Shown here one piece after another: positions 1-12,650 of a stretch of DNA of 64,000 bases. The position numbers and the translations under genes were made by a program. The notes beneath the pieces were generated by a model. That model saw only the letters and a program-made list of their open reading frames with translations. It had not been told where the DNA came from and did no database searches. Numbering within the stretch: position 1 is the stretch's first letter; each line of letters begins with the position of its first letter. The stretch lies in NCBI RefSeq assembly GCF_014839805.1, contig NC_051131.1, forward strand, positions 7,986,913 to 8,050,912, given 5' to 3'. The DNA is from Manduca sexta (lineage: Eukaryota > Arthropoda > Insecta > Lepidoptera > Sphingidae).

Positions 1-213
1 GAATGAGGCGGGTGAACAACAGATGACGATGGTAGTCCTGGCGTTACCACCAAGAGACTCTTGTAAAATACGGGTCAATTTTGAATCTCTGTAAGGGATG
101 TGTGACTTGTTTCCGTCTGCTAATGCCGAGATGACGTTACCCAAAGCTGAAAGTGACTTGTTAATATTTTTGGCTTCATCCAGCACTGTACCTTCAGCAC
201 CAGTTTTAGATAC
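1..213 (-). CDS. Khc: Khc coding exon 6 (truncated by window edge)
   Basis: This exon encodes [20 protein letters not shown] through [14 protein letters not shown] to ICCSPASF. The acceptor is CTTGTAG|GTA. It is open to base 1, so the exon continues beyond the window. Confidence 0.95.
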
Positions 214-3200
214 CTACAAGAAATACATAATCAGTGAGAATCATTCATATTGTATACACAACTAACGGTTATATAGTTTCTTGCCTTTTCGGAACCAGCC
301 AAGTCCACAAGATAGAGTTTTCCAGAAAGTTTCTTTTGATTTTCCAAATTCTCCTGTTTCACGTTTATGAGAAAGACAGAGTGAGATCTTGATGAATGTT
401 CATTCATATCTGGAAATATTCACAATAATAAATTATACAGTAATGGATAGTTAATTATATTTAAAAAATTAGTAAATATCATAAATTTACGTACTTGTGA
501 CTGCAATGTGCCTATTTGATTTTCCTTCCTCAATTACTTCAAATACTTCCTCAGGACTTGACACGAAACGTTCAGTAGCACCTTTTACAAACGGGACCCT
601 ATTTTTGTCTTCATGAACACTAAGATTCACCTTTGAGACTAAAATAATAAGAAACCCATGATTATATTGATTATGTATAACAAACTATTATTATTCAGAC
701 ACAAAATAAAATACTTACCATCTAGTAAATCCCTGATTTTGTCCATGTAAATTTCAAAATATGAAACTTTAATATGGAACTCAAGGTTCTCTTCCATTGC
801 GTAGATGTGATTGAATATATCATTAACTATCCGTGGAATAATACCCTGTTTACCTGGATCACCTGCAAGTATTATTTGGGAATTTTTGTAGTTTTATGAA
901 AATGAAAATTTTTAATGCATTTATTTTTGTTTGTCCTTAATTTAATAATTGTTATCATAATATTCTTTCGTAAAAATCATCTCATAAAAATACTATTGTA
1001 TTGAGCCTGTGGGTAGTTGCAACTGTCATGTATATTTGACTGCAGCATAGGGAATTTCACAAATTGTTGGAACCTCAGAAGATGTTATCAGGAAAGAAAC
1101 ACATATGTGTTACATAAAATGTTTATGTATAAATATTATACAGCATAAGTATAAAAAATTATCCTATAGACTGTAGAAATTTCATAATATAATCATTTTA
1201 TTTATTTTGCAATCATATAATCCAAATAAATGCATCCCATAAATTAATTGGAAGATTCCTTTGGTAAGGCAGAAATCCTATTCATCTGTGAAGAAAAATA
1301 ATAACCTGCATACAGTCTTATTTTGTTCAATGGGTATTCATTCATCATCATCATCATCATCATCAGTAGCCTATAATATATCTTTGTCTACTGCTGGACA
1401 TAGGCCTCCTCCAATATGAGACATTTTACCCTGGGTATTCATTATAGATCTTATATTTTATTAGGGGTCTTAGGACACGTTCAACTAATGCATCTCTTGT
1501 TTGCTAAGCTATTTCCACCCTATATAATAATAAGGTTAATGGGTGTCATAGTAGTTTTATTATTTTGCAACTTTATGACAAAATGAACATGCTGTTCACC
1601 TGATGGTAAACAATATGACTTTGCAACAACCAGAACTTTGAATAACATAATATTTATTGTCTCTGCATTGTGTTTGCAACCATGAGACATGAGATGTTAA
1701 TTCTCATATATCCAGTAATTACGCTGGCTACAAATGCTCTTTGTAGTTAACAAATGACATGAAGTTGTGGATAGGGAAATCCTTGAATTCGTCCCAGGAT
1801 CAGATTCCAAAAAAGGGCATAATTTCTTCTGAGTTTTCTAACATGAATAGAATTGATTAAATCTCCGAGGCGGATGACGTCAGCCATGCGACTAGTCGTA
1901 AAATTTAAGCTAAATCATTACTGCAATATACATAGATGACAATGTATGTTGTGCCATACATATTGGTTTGGATTTGGGGTAAGGAGGACCATTGTAGATC
2001 ATTCACTACAATCCAATCATGATGATTAGTTTAGAGATTATTGGTTATCTCACATGTGCTTCTCCAATTAAAATCACTCACATTTTAATTAAACTACCTG
2101 GGGACCTTTATGTTACCTTTAAATCAATAAAGTGAGTATTAAAGCAATAAAACACTCCAGATATTTTTATTATTGATATCCATATTCTTCTAATCTAAAA
2201 CTGAAATGTAACACTTATTTAGATTTCATTAGCAGATCTTCACTATATTAAATATAATTGATTTTCAAATACAAGACACACCCTCACTAGTACATAAAAC
2301 ACACATAAATTAATCAATTTTGGCTATAAACATGCATTTCTACAAATTATATTAATGACAAAATGATTATTGTTATACAAGAATCCACTGAGATAATTCA
2401 ATTTCAAATTTCTCTTTATGGAATGTAATGTTACTGGTGAAGTATGTGTTACATAACATCCTGATGTTATTGTCATTACAAAAATAAAACCTAGTTTTAG
2501 AGGCATGTGCGTTATGTAGTTCTTTTACACAACGGCTGGCCTCAAATGCATATGGAGGAAGTGGAGAAAAGTTATGAAATTTCAGCTGTTACTTCACCAA
2601 GTGTGAATAATTACATTTTATAACTAAAAAAATTAAAGGATTGGAACAAAATATATAGTTTAAAAATATTGTAATTACAGTAAATGACATTTCAAGTTTG
2701 TTACTTTGTGAGCCATAACCATATTTTAAATATAAGTTATAGTAAAAGGAACAGGGAATTCATGTAACACATTTAATGTGAAAAAATCTTTATCTCTTTT
2801 TACCTGGTCAAAAATATCTTTTCATGTCACTACAACTTCCACCAATGTGCAAAGTAAACAAGATAATAGCATCTATAGATTACAATTTACAAGACTTAAA
2901 TACAAAATAATAATAATATACATATTGAACATACCTATGACACCTTCCATGGTATGTGTTTTACCAGAACTGGTCTGTCCATATGCGAATATGGTGCCAT
3001 TGTATCCAGCAAGTACGTCAGACACAATACTCTTCGCTGCTTCATTGTAGACCTTTTCTTGAGTTGCATTTGGTTTGAATACTTTATCAAACAGGTATAC
3101 TTTGCCCTATAAGGATTGGAAGTATTTTATAAAACCATAAATAATTAATTATTACCATTGTGACAGCCTTAAAATTACATAACATAATAATTATGCATTT

Positions 3201-5154
3201 CTAATGTTTATAATATTAATGTTTTGTCACATAATCAATCAACAATAAAGCATTGTATTTGAAAGGGTTAGTTTTTAATTAGTAATTATCAATACTAACA
3301 TAGTATGTGTGTAAAATAAAGATGTAGAGAATGCTTACATCTACACATTACTACTATCTACATTCATCTACATATTTTTTTCCTAATAAGTGGTATTCAG
3401 AAAATAAAGCTTGATATTTCATTAACAATTTTTATACAATTCATAGTATATCTTAAAAAAAAATACATTTCCATATTTAGCTCAAGTTGTTAGTCAGCTT
3501 TAATAAGGCTGTTTAAATTTAGAACTGGAATTTTAAGTCTGGTACACATCTTAGCATGAATCAGGCCATCATAAGTGTAAAATGACATCATCAACTAGAC
3601 AAGCACTAAGTTGTTCCTCTGCAGGAAGCAATCTAATTATGTGCATTAACTTGCACAAATTTACAATTGGTCTTTCACTGTCTTTATTACAATTAAAGCA
3701 AAGAAATACTTTATTTTACAAAATCATAAAACTTGTTATAGCAAATAGGATGGTATTCTCTCAGCACTCTGGATTATATTTTTATAATTCAGTTTGAACA
3801 TAATCTGATAATACAATATTAACAGAGGAACCTTTCAATGGTCTTAATGCTATTTTGTAATTTGCAAATTGTGGTATAGTTTTATTATAATATACTGAAC
3901 ACAATGCAGGTTCATTATTATATTATATTATAATAAAATAAATTACAAAACCCCATAGGATTATTAATATGAGTTTTGTGGCATGAGCTCCGGGGATCCA
4001 CATTCAATATTGACACTGTCATACCATGATATTCTACTATAAACATGAGAAAATAAGGTCATAAGTTTTCTAAAATGTAGAGTTGCATGTTGCAAATGTT
4101 TAAGAAAACCAGCTATCACAACTGGTATTGCAATTTTGGGAAAACATGTATTTTTCATTGTTGGAATTTTGAAGCAAGAAAAAATAAATAACATATATAT
4201 TACATATACTAACTCTAACATATACTGTGTCTCTGTAGAATAAAATCCATCACAAAACTATATTATATTTTGAAAATTTTATATAGCCTCTTTTTACTAT
4301 AGCATTTCTGAGAGAAATTATGTGGTTACTCTGATGCTATTTGTAAAATGGGCTGAGCTTTCCTTTACCAAAATTACATAATGCCAACTGTATGCATATT
4401 AAAGAATTAAAAGGTGTGTAGTAATTTTATTTTAGTATGAAAAGTGGATTGAATAAAACAGTGATTTACATGGGTCACTCATACTATTTGTAAAATAATA
4501 TTTAATTATATTAATCTAAATTCTAAACTATCAAACTTTTCCACACCTAAAACTATTTATAATAATTATTCTAATAAGAATAGTAGTCATAACATAACAA
4601 CTCATTTAAAATATAAAATAAATAGGGATAGTCAAAAAAATCTTTATCAACACATAATCTACATGGTTAAAAAAATATATTCATAGATATTTGCTATACG
4701 AAAAACAAATAATACAAAAACGTTATGCACATATTCTTCTAAAATATGCTTGAAGAATACTTAGGTCAAGGTCGTGATGGTATTTGTATTGATTTTCGAC
4801 AAAACAAAGATGATCGCTCTTACTTATTCAATATTCGGCTAAATTCTTGAAATTTACGCGATCATAATCATAATCAACGAAGCGGAATAGAAAAGAAAGG
4901 CCATTTCGTAGCAGGTGAACAGCTCGCAATGTATTAGTCATCACGATCTAATTTAGGGCGATGATACAGGGAAGCAATATTAGGGGAGTAAATTTTATTC
5001 TACTCACCCCTATAGAAATGCAATTGTCGTCAGGCCCCGAGGGGAATTTCACAATGAACTTGGAGCCTGCTTTTTCTTCAGAGTCATTCAGTGGTCGAAA
5101 TCGGCATACCACTCTGATACTGTCCTCAGCAGCAATCTCGCGATCAGCTGCCAT
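1..5154 (-). CDS. Khc: Kinesin-1 heavy chain, N-terminal motor domain (gene runs off left edge)
   Basis: This is the ATP-driven microtubule motor subunit of kinesin-1, which carries vesicles and organelles toward microtubule plus ends. Joining exons 5008-5154, 2935-3106, 719-862, 495-638, 285-409 and 1-213 gives 945 nt, an unbroken 315 codons. The start ATG is at 5152-5154. Visible motifs are the N-terminal [10 protein letters not shown] strand, the P-loop GQTSSGKT (residues 92-99), switch [10 protein letters not shown] (about 205-213), switch II DLAGSE (238-243) and the [13 protein letters not shown] microtubule-binding segment. The order and spacing match insect Khc almost residue for residue. 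Neck, coiled coil and tail (about two thirds of a protein of roughly 960 residues) lie outside the window. Intron phases are 0, 1, 1, 1, 0. The last intron uses a GC donor. The paralogue identity (kinesin-1 rather than another kinesin family) rests on the N-terminal and loop sequences and is secure. Confidence 0.97.
285..409 (-). CDS. Khc: Khc coding exon 5 (switch I and II)
   Basis: This exon carries [13 protein letters not shown] (switch I) and [10 protein letters not shown] (switch II). The acceptor is TTCCAG|ATATG. It ends GAAAAG, followed by GCAAGA, so the downstream intron has a GC rather than GT donor. The reading frame is continuous into the next exon at phase 0. Confidence 0.95.
495..638 (-). 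CDS. Khc: Khc coding exon 4
   Basis: This exon runs from [16 protein letters not shown] to [10 protein letters not shown]. The acceptor is ATTTTAG|TCT and the donor is ACAA|GTACGT. The last base completes the Asn codon that opens the switch I region in the next exon. Confidence 0.95.
719..862 (-). CDS. Khc: Khc coding exon 3
   Basis: This exon runs from [17 protein letters not shown] to [12 protein letters not shown]. The acceptor is TTGCAG|GTG and the donor is GATG|GTAAGT. The split codon completes VSKVNL in the next exon. The preceding intron is about 2.1 kb and carries an RTE-type repeat tail. Confidence 0.95.
1340..1420 (-). repeat. RTE-type retrotransposon 3' tail with (ATG)n end
   Basis: Read on the minus strand, this is the end of an RTE-like reading frame (a [12 protein letters not shown] ending) followed by a short tail and an (ATGATG)n microsatellite. 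That is the usual RTE 3' terminus in moths. It is 5'-truncated and lies inside Khc intron 2. Confidence 0.6.
1592..1618 (-). repeat. LINE/SINE tail remnant
   Basis: The fragment TTCACCTGATGGTAAACAAT is the reverse complement of the ACCATCAGG core seen in the better preserved tail at 44.56-44.65 kb. It is very short and only suggestive. Confidence 0.3.
2935..3106 (-). CDS. Khc: Khc coding exon 2 (P-loop)
   Basis: This exon encodes residues 50 to about 107, from [10 protein letters not shown] through the ATP-binding P-loop GQTSSGKT and THTMEGVI. The acceptor is CTTATAG|GGC and the donor is ATAG|GTATGT, leaving phase 1. The preceding intron is about 1.9 kb. Confidence 0.96.
3107..5007 (-). other. 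Khc intron 1 (long)
   Basis: This is 1.9 kb of AT-rich intron between coding exons 1 and 2, with consensus GTGAGT donor and TTATAG acceptor. No repeat family was recognised and no credible coding exon was seen on either strand. Confidence 0.85.
5008..5154 (-). CDS. Khc: Khc coding exon 1
   Basis: This exon encodes residues 1-49, starting [20 protein letters not shown] and ending at CISIG. The donor is GGG|GTGAGT in phase 0. The ATG in AAGAAATGG context is the only in-frame start and matches the family N-terminus. An opposite-strand open frame over the same bases is a shadow. Confidence 0.96.
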
Positions 5155-5300
5155 TTCTTACAACAAAATAGCTTACACTAAACACCGTCTAAGCAATTAA
5201 AAAATAAAATGTTTGGGGAACATAAAACCGTGCATGAAGAACTACAAAGTTAAAATTTAGTCACTGAAAAATCTTCATGACAGTAATACTAAAATGTCGG
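5155..5300 (-). promoter_or_regulatory. Khc 5' UTR and promoter-proximal region
   Basis: The bases upstream of the Khc ATG are untranslated leader. A pyrimidine-rich tract followed by TTGCTTAG at about 5189-5194 (minus-strand reading) could be a 3' splice site for an upstream non-coding exon. A TTTTTCAGTGAC initiator-like motif lies farther up, near 5265. I see no TATA box I would trust. The transcription start is not resolved. Confidence 0.35.
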
Positions 5301-6527
5301 CCATATTCTTCAATAAGAAAGGCCCATAATGTCTTTCATTGGTGGAGGTACAACGTGTAACCAACATAAGAAAAAAAATCGATTAGTTCTCTACGTTCCA
5401 AATCAAGTTATTTTGAAATAAAAAACTTATATGGATATGTAGTAACGATAAATAAATAATAATTAAATAAATAATTTTTGGTATTGTATAAACCTATTAC
5501 AGGTAAGTCAGATAAAATAAATACTAGATACAAAGTGCCTGTTTTTTAAAGAGCAATGATGTTGAGAAATTGCATTATTTTGAATGCCTACTTCGTCATA
5601 GAATTACACAATGATATTTATAAGCAAACAATCAAAAGTGCGTAGATTTTAAAGAAATTTAAGCCAACCAAATTCTTTGTAAAAATGATTTAAATATAAG
5701 AGAGAAATTACCAAGATTTAGAATTTAGTTATACCATCGTGTCGCATCGTCACGTAATATATTTCATTCACTTTTAGTTTTCAATCTATTACGGAAGGAA
5801 TGAGAATGATTTTTGGCAACACTAAAGACCGAACGATGAGTAATCCATTCACTCTTCTGTACATTTTTTTTGTTTCCGATCATAGTTTATGTCATTTTTA
5901 ATTAATGAGTGAAGAGGTAAATAATAGATATACTATGAAATAAAAAGTGTTTATTGTTTAAGTGAATATATTCCAACAAAACTTAAGACTGGTAAGTTAC
6001 GTTAATCAAACTTTTATGGTTGCCTGCCTTATATGGTAAACTTTTGGGTGTCTACCCACGAGTGGCCTATTTATGAATTATAATTGCTTTATGAAACTGT
6101 TTGTTTCTTGTGTATCCTAAAAAATAAGCGAGGCGTCCCTTTGGTTTATATGTGATAACAGTCGTAATCAATTTGTTTTAGGTTCTTTATTGTCTGTGCA
6201 ACCCAAAAGATATATATATTTATGGTGGTCATCATAATAATTCTTGATATACTATAAAAAATACTTAATTGGATGCTTCATGCTCTACCAATTTAATGAA
6301 CTTCACAGGCATTCGTTTTCTATATTAATAAATATTTATCAATTATGTTCATAATTTATATACACAAATGTGTATTACTTTTGTACATAATTTAAATGTT
6401 AAATTTCATAATGCACCAATTCTAATTAATTTCTCATATATGTGAATGTCCTGTAATAATCTGTAATGCATTAACAATGATTTCTTCATTGGTGTAGTTG
6501 TATCTGTATTTGTTATAACAACCACTT

Positions 6528-6725
6528 TAAGGCCTCAGGTTTGAATCCAGATCATTTTCGCTTGCATGCAAGAGAACATGGATTTTCTGCTTAGTGTTAC
6601 ACCAGGAATTGAAATTTGGAAATGATGATAGGCTTGCCGATGTCAACAATGGCTAATCCTATTCTATGTGCCTATGATAAAATCACAACCTAACTGCGCC
6701 ATTTGTTCTAAACATAATGGGTTAC
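6528..6725 (+). repeat. tRNA-derived SINE remnant
   Basis: It begins with a box B-like AGGTTTGAATCC. It continues with GATTTTCTGCTTAGTGTTA and a GATAGGCTTGCC segment that mirrors, in reverse complement, the copy at 22762-22950. It is degenerate. Confidence 0.5.
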
Positions 6726-7374
6726 TGATATGTTTTCGCTGTGATCTATAAGCCGGAAGTCAGGGACCATATATCCTGAAGTAAACCTGCCAAATATTTA
6801 ACGAAACCCTACCACAAAAATCGTTTAAGAAGTAAAAAAGTTAATGTGTTTGTAGGTAATATAACTTTATTATAACCACCTACTTCATAATTTTTGATCA
6901 TTGGGAGTGACCGCTAGTAAAATATTTTCATCTTCCGGTCCCATGTTCAGTCCCCTGATAAGAGAACATGTAGGTTAAGATATTACTGGGTAAGTACTTA
7001 TAATAAAGATAAAATATAAACAAACATTTAATTTTTATACTTTTTAAAAGCTCTTTGTGTCGGAGGTTATTTAAATTTTTAATGTAATTTTTATTTCAAA
7101 ATTTTTTAATTACAATTACTTCACAATTGTGCTTTGACCAGCTTCTATTTACCACCTAATCATTGAGAAGATTCTCAAGAGTCCAAACACCGCATTCTAT
7201 TTAATACTGCAGCATCAGTTCAAGGCTGCTATGTCTTAGAAATATCACCAAAGGAACAAACCACCCAATTTCAAATCAGTCGGTGGTACTAATTTTCCCT
7301 GGTGCTAAACTAGGAAATTAGCTGGTGATTTTCAAACGACTGATCAAATCTTCTTAAATTATAGCTCAAAACCA

Positions 7375-7495
7375 TCTCGATCACAGCAGCTTAAAAAACG
7401 CAGCTAAATTGGTCCATTCGTTTGGAAGCTACCCAGCAACAGACAGACCTACAGATAGACACCTTAAAATTATAACACTCCTCTTTTTTCAAATT
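7375..7495. repeat. Interspersed repeat remnant with AGACAGAC...CACTCCTCTTTTT end
   Basis: It contains the phrase CCATTCGTTTGGAAGCTACC, then ACAGACAGACC and TTATAACACTCCTCTTTT. This ending is common in moth intergenic DNA and I associate it with Helitron or SINE tails. The element borders are not defined. Confidence 0.4.
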
Positions 7496-8224
7496 TCAAT
7501 AACGTAGTAAAAAAATTCTAAATACTAGTAGAAATGGACATTTCTCTATTTTGTTGTTACACATTCGAACTATAATCGACAAGACTCTAGGATGTTAACA
7601 TTCTCTAACGCAGTTCAACCTTCAGCAGCATATAAAACAAAAAAGGTGCACAAAGAAGTGCTACAAATTTTTGATATTCGGTTAGAAGGTTACAGAATGA
7701 AGTTGAGTTATTGAATGAAGTATAAATGGTAAATTGATTTGACTATAAGTTTTTAAACTGAATAATGGCGTTTGAAGAACCTAATTTACGTACTTCAAGG
7801 GAAAGATAACATAACCATTACGCGTCACGGCAACTCCTTAAAAGGCGCATATTTTAGGAACAAGGCTTGCCCCTCTTGTGTCGAGGTCATGTTGAGGTAA
7901 GTATAACATAAGTACATAAACAACTGAAATTGTAGACGTGTCCCTATTTTTCCTGTCGCGCTTCATCTGAAATGCCCCATTGTTAATTTTATTAGTAATC
8001 AATCTTACTAAGAATATGAACTTTAAATGGATAAATATTGGGAAACTGGATTCCACCATTACATAGCTACGTCATATTCTTTTTACTATTATATTTGTTA
8101 CTTACCTATGCCCTACCTCTATAAACAACCTTTACATTGTTTTTCTTCCCTGTATTTATTTTTTATATTTCTTTTAGATACTCAAGTCCGCAATGCAACA
8201 TGCATCTCGCGCCGGCACTAGATC

Positions 8225-8425
8225 AGAGTCGCAATTTTATTATTTATGCTCGCTCCTCCGTCCGCATCAAAAAGTTTTTCTAAGATAAAAAGTAGTCTAT
8301 AGCATTCAGGAATAATGTAGTTTACTTTTAGGGATAAATTTCAAATTCGGTATAGTACTTCCTGAAATAAGCGCGTTCAAACATACAAAAAACCTCTTCA
8401 GCTTTATACAATAGTATACATTTTA
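8225..8425 (-). mobile_element. Helitron-like remnant
   Basis: It shows CGCGTTCAAACATACAAAA and CTCTTCAGCTTTATACAATA in the order found at the reverse-oriented end of the other Helitron copies here. Its internal part is short and diverged. Confidence 0.5.
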
Positions 8426-9167
8426 TTCGATAGATTTCAATAAATGAATTTTATTACCTATGATATAGATATTAAAAGTATATTATATGTATTCACAGAA
8501 AAGGTCTTATGAAACATGTAAAATAATATAAAAACTGGAATATAATTACGAAAGTTACATTTTTATAATATACGTAGTAAATAAAAGCAAAATTGTGTCC
8601 GTTATGTAACACAGTTAACAGGAGTTCCCCAAGAATTATGGATTTATTTTAAAAAGTGGGGATGGTGTCGCGTCGGGCGAAGCAAGCAGTCGGTCATTGA
8701 CCCTGACGGTACACCCCTCGACCGTTATCGTCGATATACGGAAACCCGCTGAAGGCTTTCTGGTACGAGACGTGTATAATGGATGATAATTTGAGACCCT
8801 TACACGATATCCGTGTTCTAAAACACCCTATTTGGCTAATGCTATGTAAAGCAAGCTTAAGAATATTTTATGAATAAACTAGATACTGCTTGCAGCTTCA
8901 CTTACGTTTAAGATATTTGCAGATATAAAAGAGGCAGTATGTAATTTTCCAGATATAAATTTGCCTGTATGTACAGTCAGGGTCTATCACTTTATCAGAT
9001 TTCATCTAAATCTGAACAGCAGTTTCTGCGTTTATTTGTAACGAACATCCAAACCTCCAAACATCTTCACTAACTGTCGCATTTATGTTAGTAAGGTTAT
9101 TAATGTGGGGCTGGCAGTCTCCTAAGAGACTCAAAGCCCCTAACAGATAAAAAAAAGATTATTAATC

Positions 9168-9626
9168 TTCTATAATATAAAAATGAATCGCTGAATGTCT
9201 TGCTAAGCGCAAATCTCGAGGGAAGCTGAACCGATTTCGCAATTTTTTTGTTAATAATATTCCTTGAAGTACGAGGATGGTTCTTACGGAGAGAAAAATT
9301 AAAAAAATAGCCCGACAAAGGTCTAAAGACAACACTTTTCTATATTCACATACAAAATATTCGTAATAATACTTAAAAGTCAAATTGAACTTTAATACCA
9401 TGCCATAAAGTTTAAGTATTAGTGGAGGGGTTCCGGGAGGTAAAACAATTGAATGAAGTGTTTTATAATTTTAATTTTTTGACATAATGTAATTGTTGAC
9501 TTATCAACTTTCTTTTTTCTTTTATTTTATCTTACTAGCTGACCGGGAGTCCCAAATAGCAGAATAAGTATTAAAAACAAAAAAAAACATTAAAAATCGT
9601 TAGGCGTTACGCTGGGTCAGCTAGTA
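9168..9626 (+). mobile_element. Non-autonomous Helitron-like element (second family)
   Basis: It opens TCTATAATATAAAAATGAAT, carries the phrase AAGCGCAAATCTCGAGG and AAGTACGAGGATGGTTCTTA, and closes GGGTCAGCTAG|T. A TC start and CTAG end fit Helitron termini. An inverted copy of the terminal sequence (CTAGCTGACC) at 9535-9544 faces the right end, suggesting a nested or rearranged terminus. Confidence 0.5.
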
Positions 9627-9690
9627 TTTAATAATTATGTTGTACCAAGATTTTTAATATAATTAATGAGCTTAGTATTATGATCAAAAA

Positions 9691-9860
9691 TAGCTTTTAC
9701 CCGCATGAAAAAGTTTTTCTAGGCCTATAACATTAGGAGTTATGTACCCTCTTACCAGTAAAAGAATTTTCAAAGTTGGTTCAGTAGTTTCAGAGAAAAT
9801 AGCCTTTACAAACAAACAAAGAAACTCACTAACATTTCCTCTTTATACTATTTAAGTATA
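9691..9860 (-). mobile_element. Helitron-like remnant
   Basis: TAGCTTTTACCCGCATG begins it, followed by AAGTTTTTCTAGG, ACAAACAAACAAAGAAACTC and CTTTATACTATTTAAGTATA. This is the same order as the fuller reverse-oriented copies at 17.4 and 27.0 kb, with a large internal deletion. Confidence 0.5.
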
Positions 9861-10080
9861 AATATTTCTGTTTGATTTTATTTATGTTCTAATTACAATA
9901 AATCGTATTTATAAATAAATTCTCTTATTAAATGTGGTAAACTTAACAAAGCGTAACATCCACTGTGCCAATTTAAAATACAAATGTTGAATATGTTGTT
10001 ATTGTTGTATTAATTAAATATTATCAATTGTATAATATAAAAACAAAAACGGAGAATAATACTATTCGTTTATAAATATG

Positions 10081-10568
10081 AATTATATAAAGCTAAAAGA
10101 TTTGTTTGTTTGAACGCGCTAATCTCAGGAACGGGTCCGAATTGAAAAATTCTTTTAGTGTTGGATAGTCCATTTATTAAGGATGGCTATAAGCTATCAT
10201 ATAACATCACGCTATGACCAATAGTCGCGAAACCGCAATGAAAAATGTTGCAAAAACGGGAAAAAGTTATTTATTTAGAGAGCTTCCATTGCATGTGTTG
10301 CGTAAACGGGTAGTTATGTAACAAATATGTATGATGGAATTGGTCCACTTAAAAACTTCTAAAATATATTTTATGAAACTATGTCCTCGCGGATCTGTCT
10401 GCCTGTCTGAACGCAATAAACTCAAAAAGCACTCAACAGATTTCGATAAAATTTAGTAGGTATAGAGATAGATTGAAGCCCTGGGAAAGACATAAGCTAC
10501 TTTCTATCCCGGGAAACTGTATGCAGAAAAACTTTATCACGAAAGCGGAGCCGCAAGCATAAGCTAGT
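10081..10568 (+). mobile_element. Non-autonomous Helitron-like element, nearly full length
   Basis: It runs from TATATAAAGCTAAAAGATTT through AACGCGCTAATCTCAGGAAC, TGTTGGATAGTCCATTTAT and TGTCTGCCTGTCTGAACGCA to AAGCTAG|TT. It is colinear with the copy at 43692-44207. There is no coding capacity. Confidence 0.65.
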
Positions 10569-12311
10569 TTATATGTATATATCTATTTAACTTTAAATTA
10601 TTATTGAATTGGATATTGTCGCATATATTTTACAACGAATATACATTCATTATATACATTATTAACTTTTTGAACACTAATTGGATAACAAAATAAACAA
10701 GTTCCAATTTTTATTGCAAAAAAAATTATAAACACATCATGCTATTAACCCAGAGTGGGCAGGCAGAGGTGCAACCTTCCTTTTTTATTGCATTACTAAG
10801 ATAATTGGGACATCCGTTTACACAGCGTACATGATCCAAGAATTGTATGACAGCCGCGGTGATATCGATTTACTTAGTAATATCTTTGTCTATTCTGTAA
10901 TGTTTGGAAATGCATATTCCCGGTAATATAAGTGAACGTATGAAAGGATCTTGTATACAACGGATCAAGCAATTTGAATCATCACATTATCACGGCCGCC
11001 AACGTGACGTAATAGTGTGACCTACACCGCATCACTGCTGCTTTTAGTATTAAACCAGCGGAGGTCGTTTTCTAGTAAAAACGTTTTTAATGCGAAATTC
11101 CGAGCTTACAAATGTATTTACCAGTGTGTCTTGGAAATTCGCACCCATTTTTGCGCTGCTTCTCATTAATGATTTGGTTCGCATAAAAATAATTGGCTTT
11201 AGAATAACACACAGATATTTTTTTATCTCAGAAAATTAACAAAATATTAGGGCAAATACTTAAAATTATAACTGTGAACGTTTCGTAAAGTTCTTTGGCA
11301 GTCCAAAAGCGTTAGCCTTCGGCTACGAGTATCTTTGTTTTCCTTATAAGATAAAGATTCTAGTTCGATATTTCGTAGTGGTTCTCTTTTTTGTCAGGGT
11401 AATCGCTTTAGACTACATCTTCGGCCGGGGAATCGAAAAAGGCATGAGTTATTGGCCAGCTTATCTAAAATAAGTACGCCTATAAATAGTTTTTTCTGCC
11501 AACTCATACGACCTGAACTACTGTGCGGCATACTTAGACTGTGGTCTTGTACTTACGATGGCTCCAGAGTTCCATCGTCAGTATTGATGTGATTGTTACC
11601 GGCCGGAACCGTCCCTGCCGTACAACTTCCTTATAAAAGTGTATTTTCATGTTTGCTTTTGTACATTATTCTTTATGTAACAACAAATATTACGAAAATA
11701 AAGTTATTTTCTGAAAACGGCATTAAAAATAGACCAAGAAGTGAAACATTAATTTAAGTTTGAAATATTGCAATGTGCGGGAGCGAGCGCGCAGTGGGGA
11801 TATCCTTTCATCTCATTCTTTCGCTTGCATCGTAATTCCCGACGACGTCACGTACGCGTATTGTTCCTATTTCTCGATTCTTGACACTTACCGTTTCTAC
11901 CAAAATTCAAAGGCTTATAATTTCTTTATTTTTTTACCAAATATTAAGCAATCTTCTGTGTTAGATTTATTTTAGGTAAATATTTTATGAGAACAATAAT
12001 GACCCAAATACCTAATTACTTAGCCCCGGACACAGAAGGATGCGCTGGGCGTCTACAACAGCAGCGAGAATGTAAATATTACTACTGATGTGTCTGATGG
12101 GTACCATTAAACATCTTATCATTCACCGACCCGCTTTATGATTCTACGTGTAGGTAAATTTTATGCAAGGTGCTGATATACACCGATATAACTTGTTGAT
12201 TCAACCCGTTTAATTGGCGTTCATTGGAAATTTATCTGCGGCCCCGTAATGAACTGGACGGTTGTTGATTTTTTCCATTTTAATAATATACTTACTGATA
12301 ATACAGTTAAA

Positions 12312-12650
12312 CTTATGCGGCGGGGGACTTTGTTTTGAAATACATTTTTTAGAACTTTTTAAGAGGAACAATTCTGTGATACATGATTGTTGTGTAACTT
12401 TAACCGTTTACGCCGTAGGACACGCTAAGGAAACTCAAAAGCAAGAAATATGCCCATTTTTGAAAAAAAATCATTAATGCTTCGCTCCTTTTGGTCTTAG
12501 CGTGATGTTATAAAGCCTTCCCCGATAAATGGGCTATCCAACACTAAAAGAGTTTTTCAATTCGAATCAATAGTTCCTGAGACTAGCGCATTCAAACGAA
12601 CAAACTCGCCAGCTTTATAATAATATTATAATATTATAATAGTATAGATT
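12312..12650 (-). mobile_element. Helitron-like element, 3' truncated
   Basis: In reverse orientation it keeps the GCGGGGGACTTTGTTTTG, TAGCGTGATG, ATGGGCTATCCAACACTAAA and GCCAGCTTTATAA segments and ends AGTATAGATT. The terminal AT unit (TAATATTATAATATTATAAT) is locally reduplicated. The CTAG side is missing. Confidence 0.55.

Larger units (their letters stand above)
863..2934 (-). other. Khc intron 2 (long)
   Basis: This is 2.07 kb of AT-rich intron between coding exons 2 and 3. Apart from the RTE tail at 1340-1420 and a LINE-tail-like scrap near 1592-1618, I see no structure. The small open frames here (for example 2324-2506) lack splice or codon support. Confidence 0.85.

Noticed and set aside
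4961..5200. Plus-strand open frame over Khc exon 1
   Set aside because: It is the antisense shadow of the kinesin N-terminal exon and has no splice or homology support.
9100..9401. Two minus-strand open frames of 72 and 79 codons
   Set aside because: They run through a Helitron-like element and carry no known domain.
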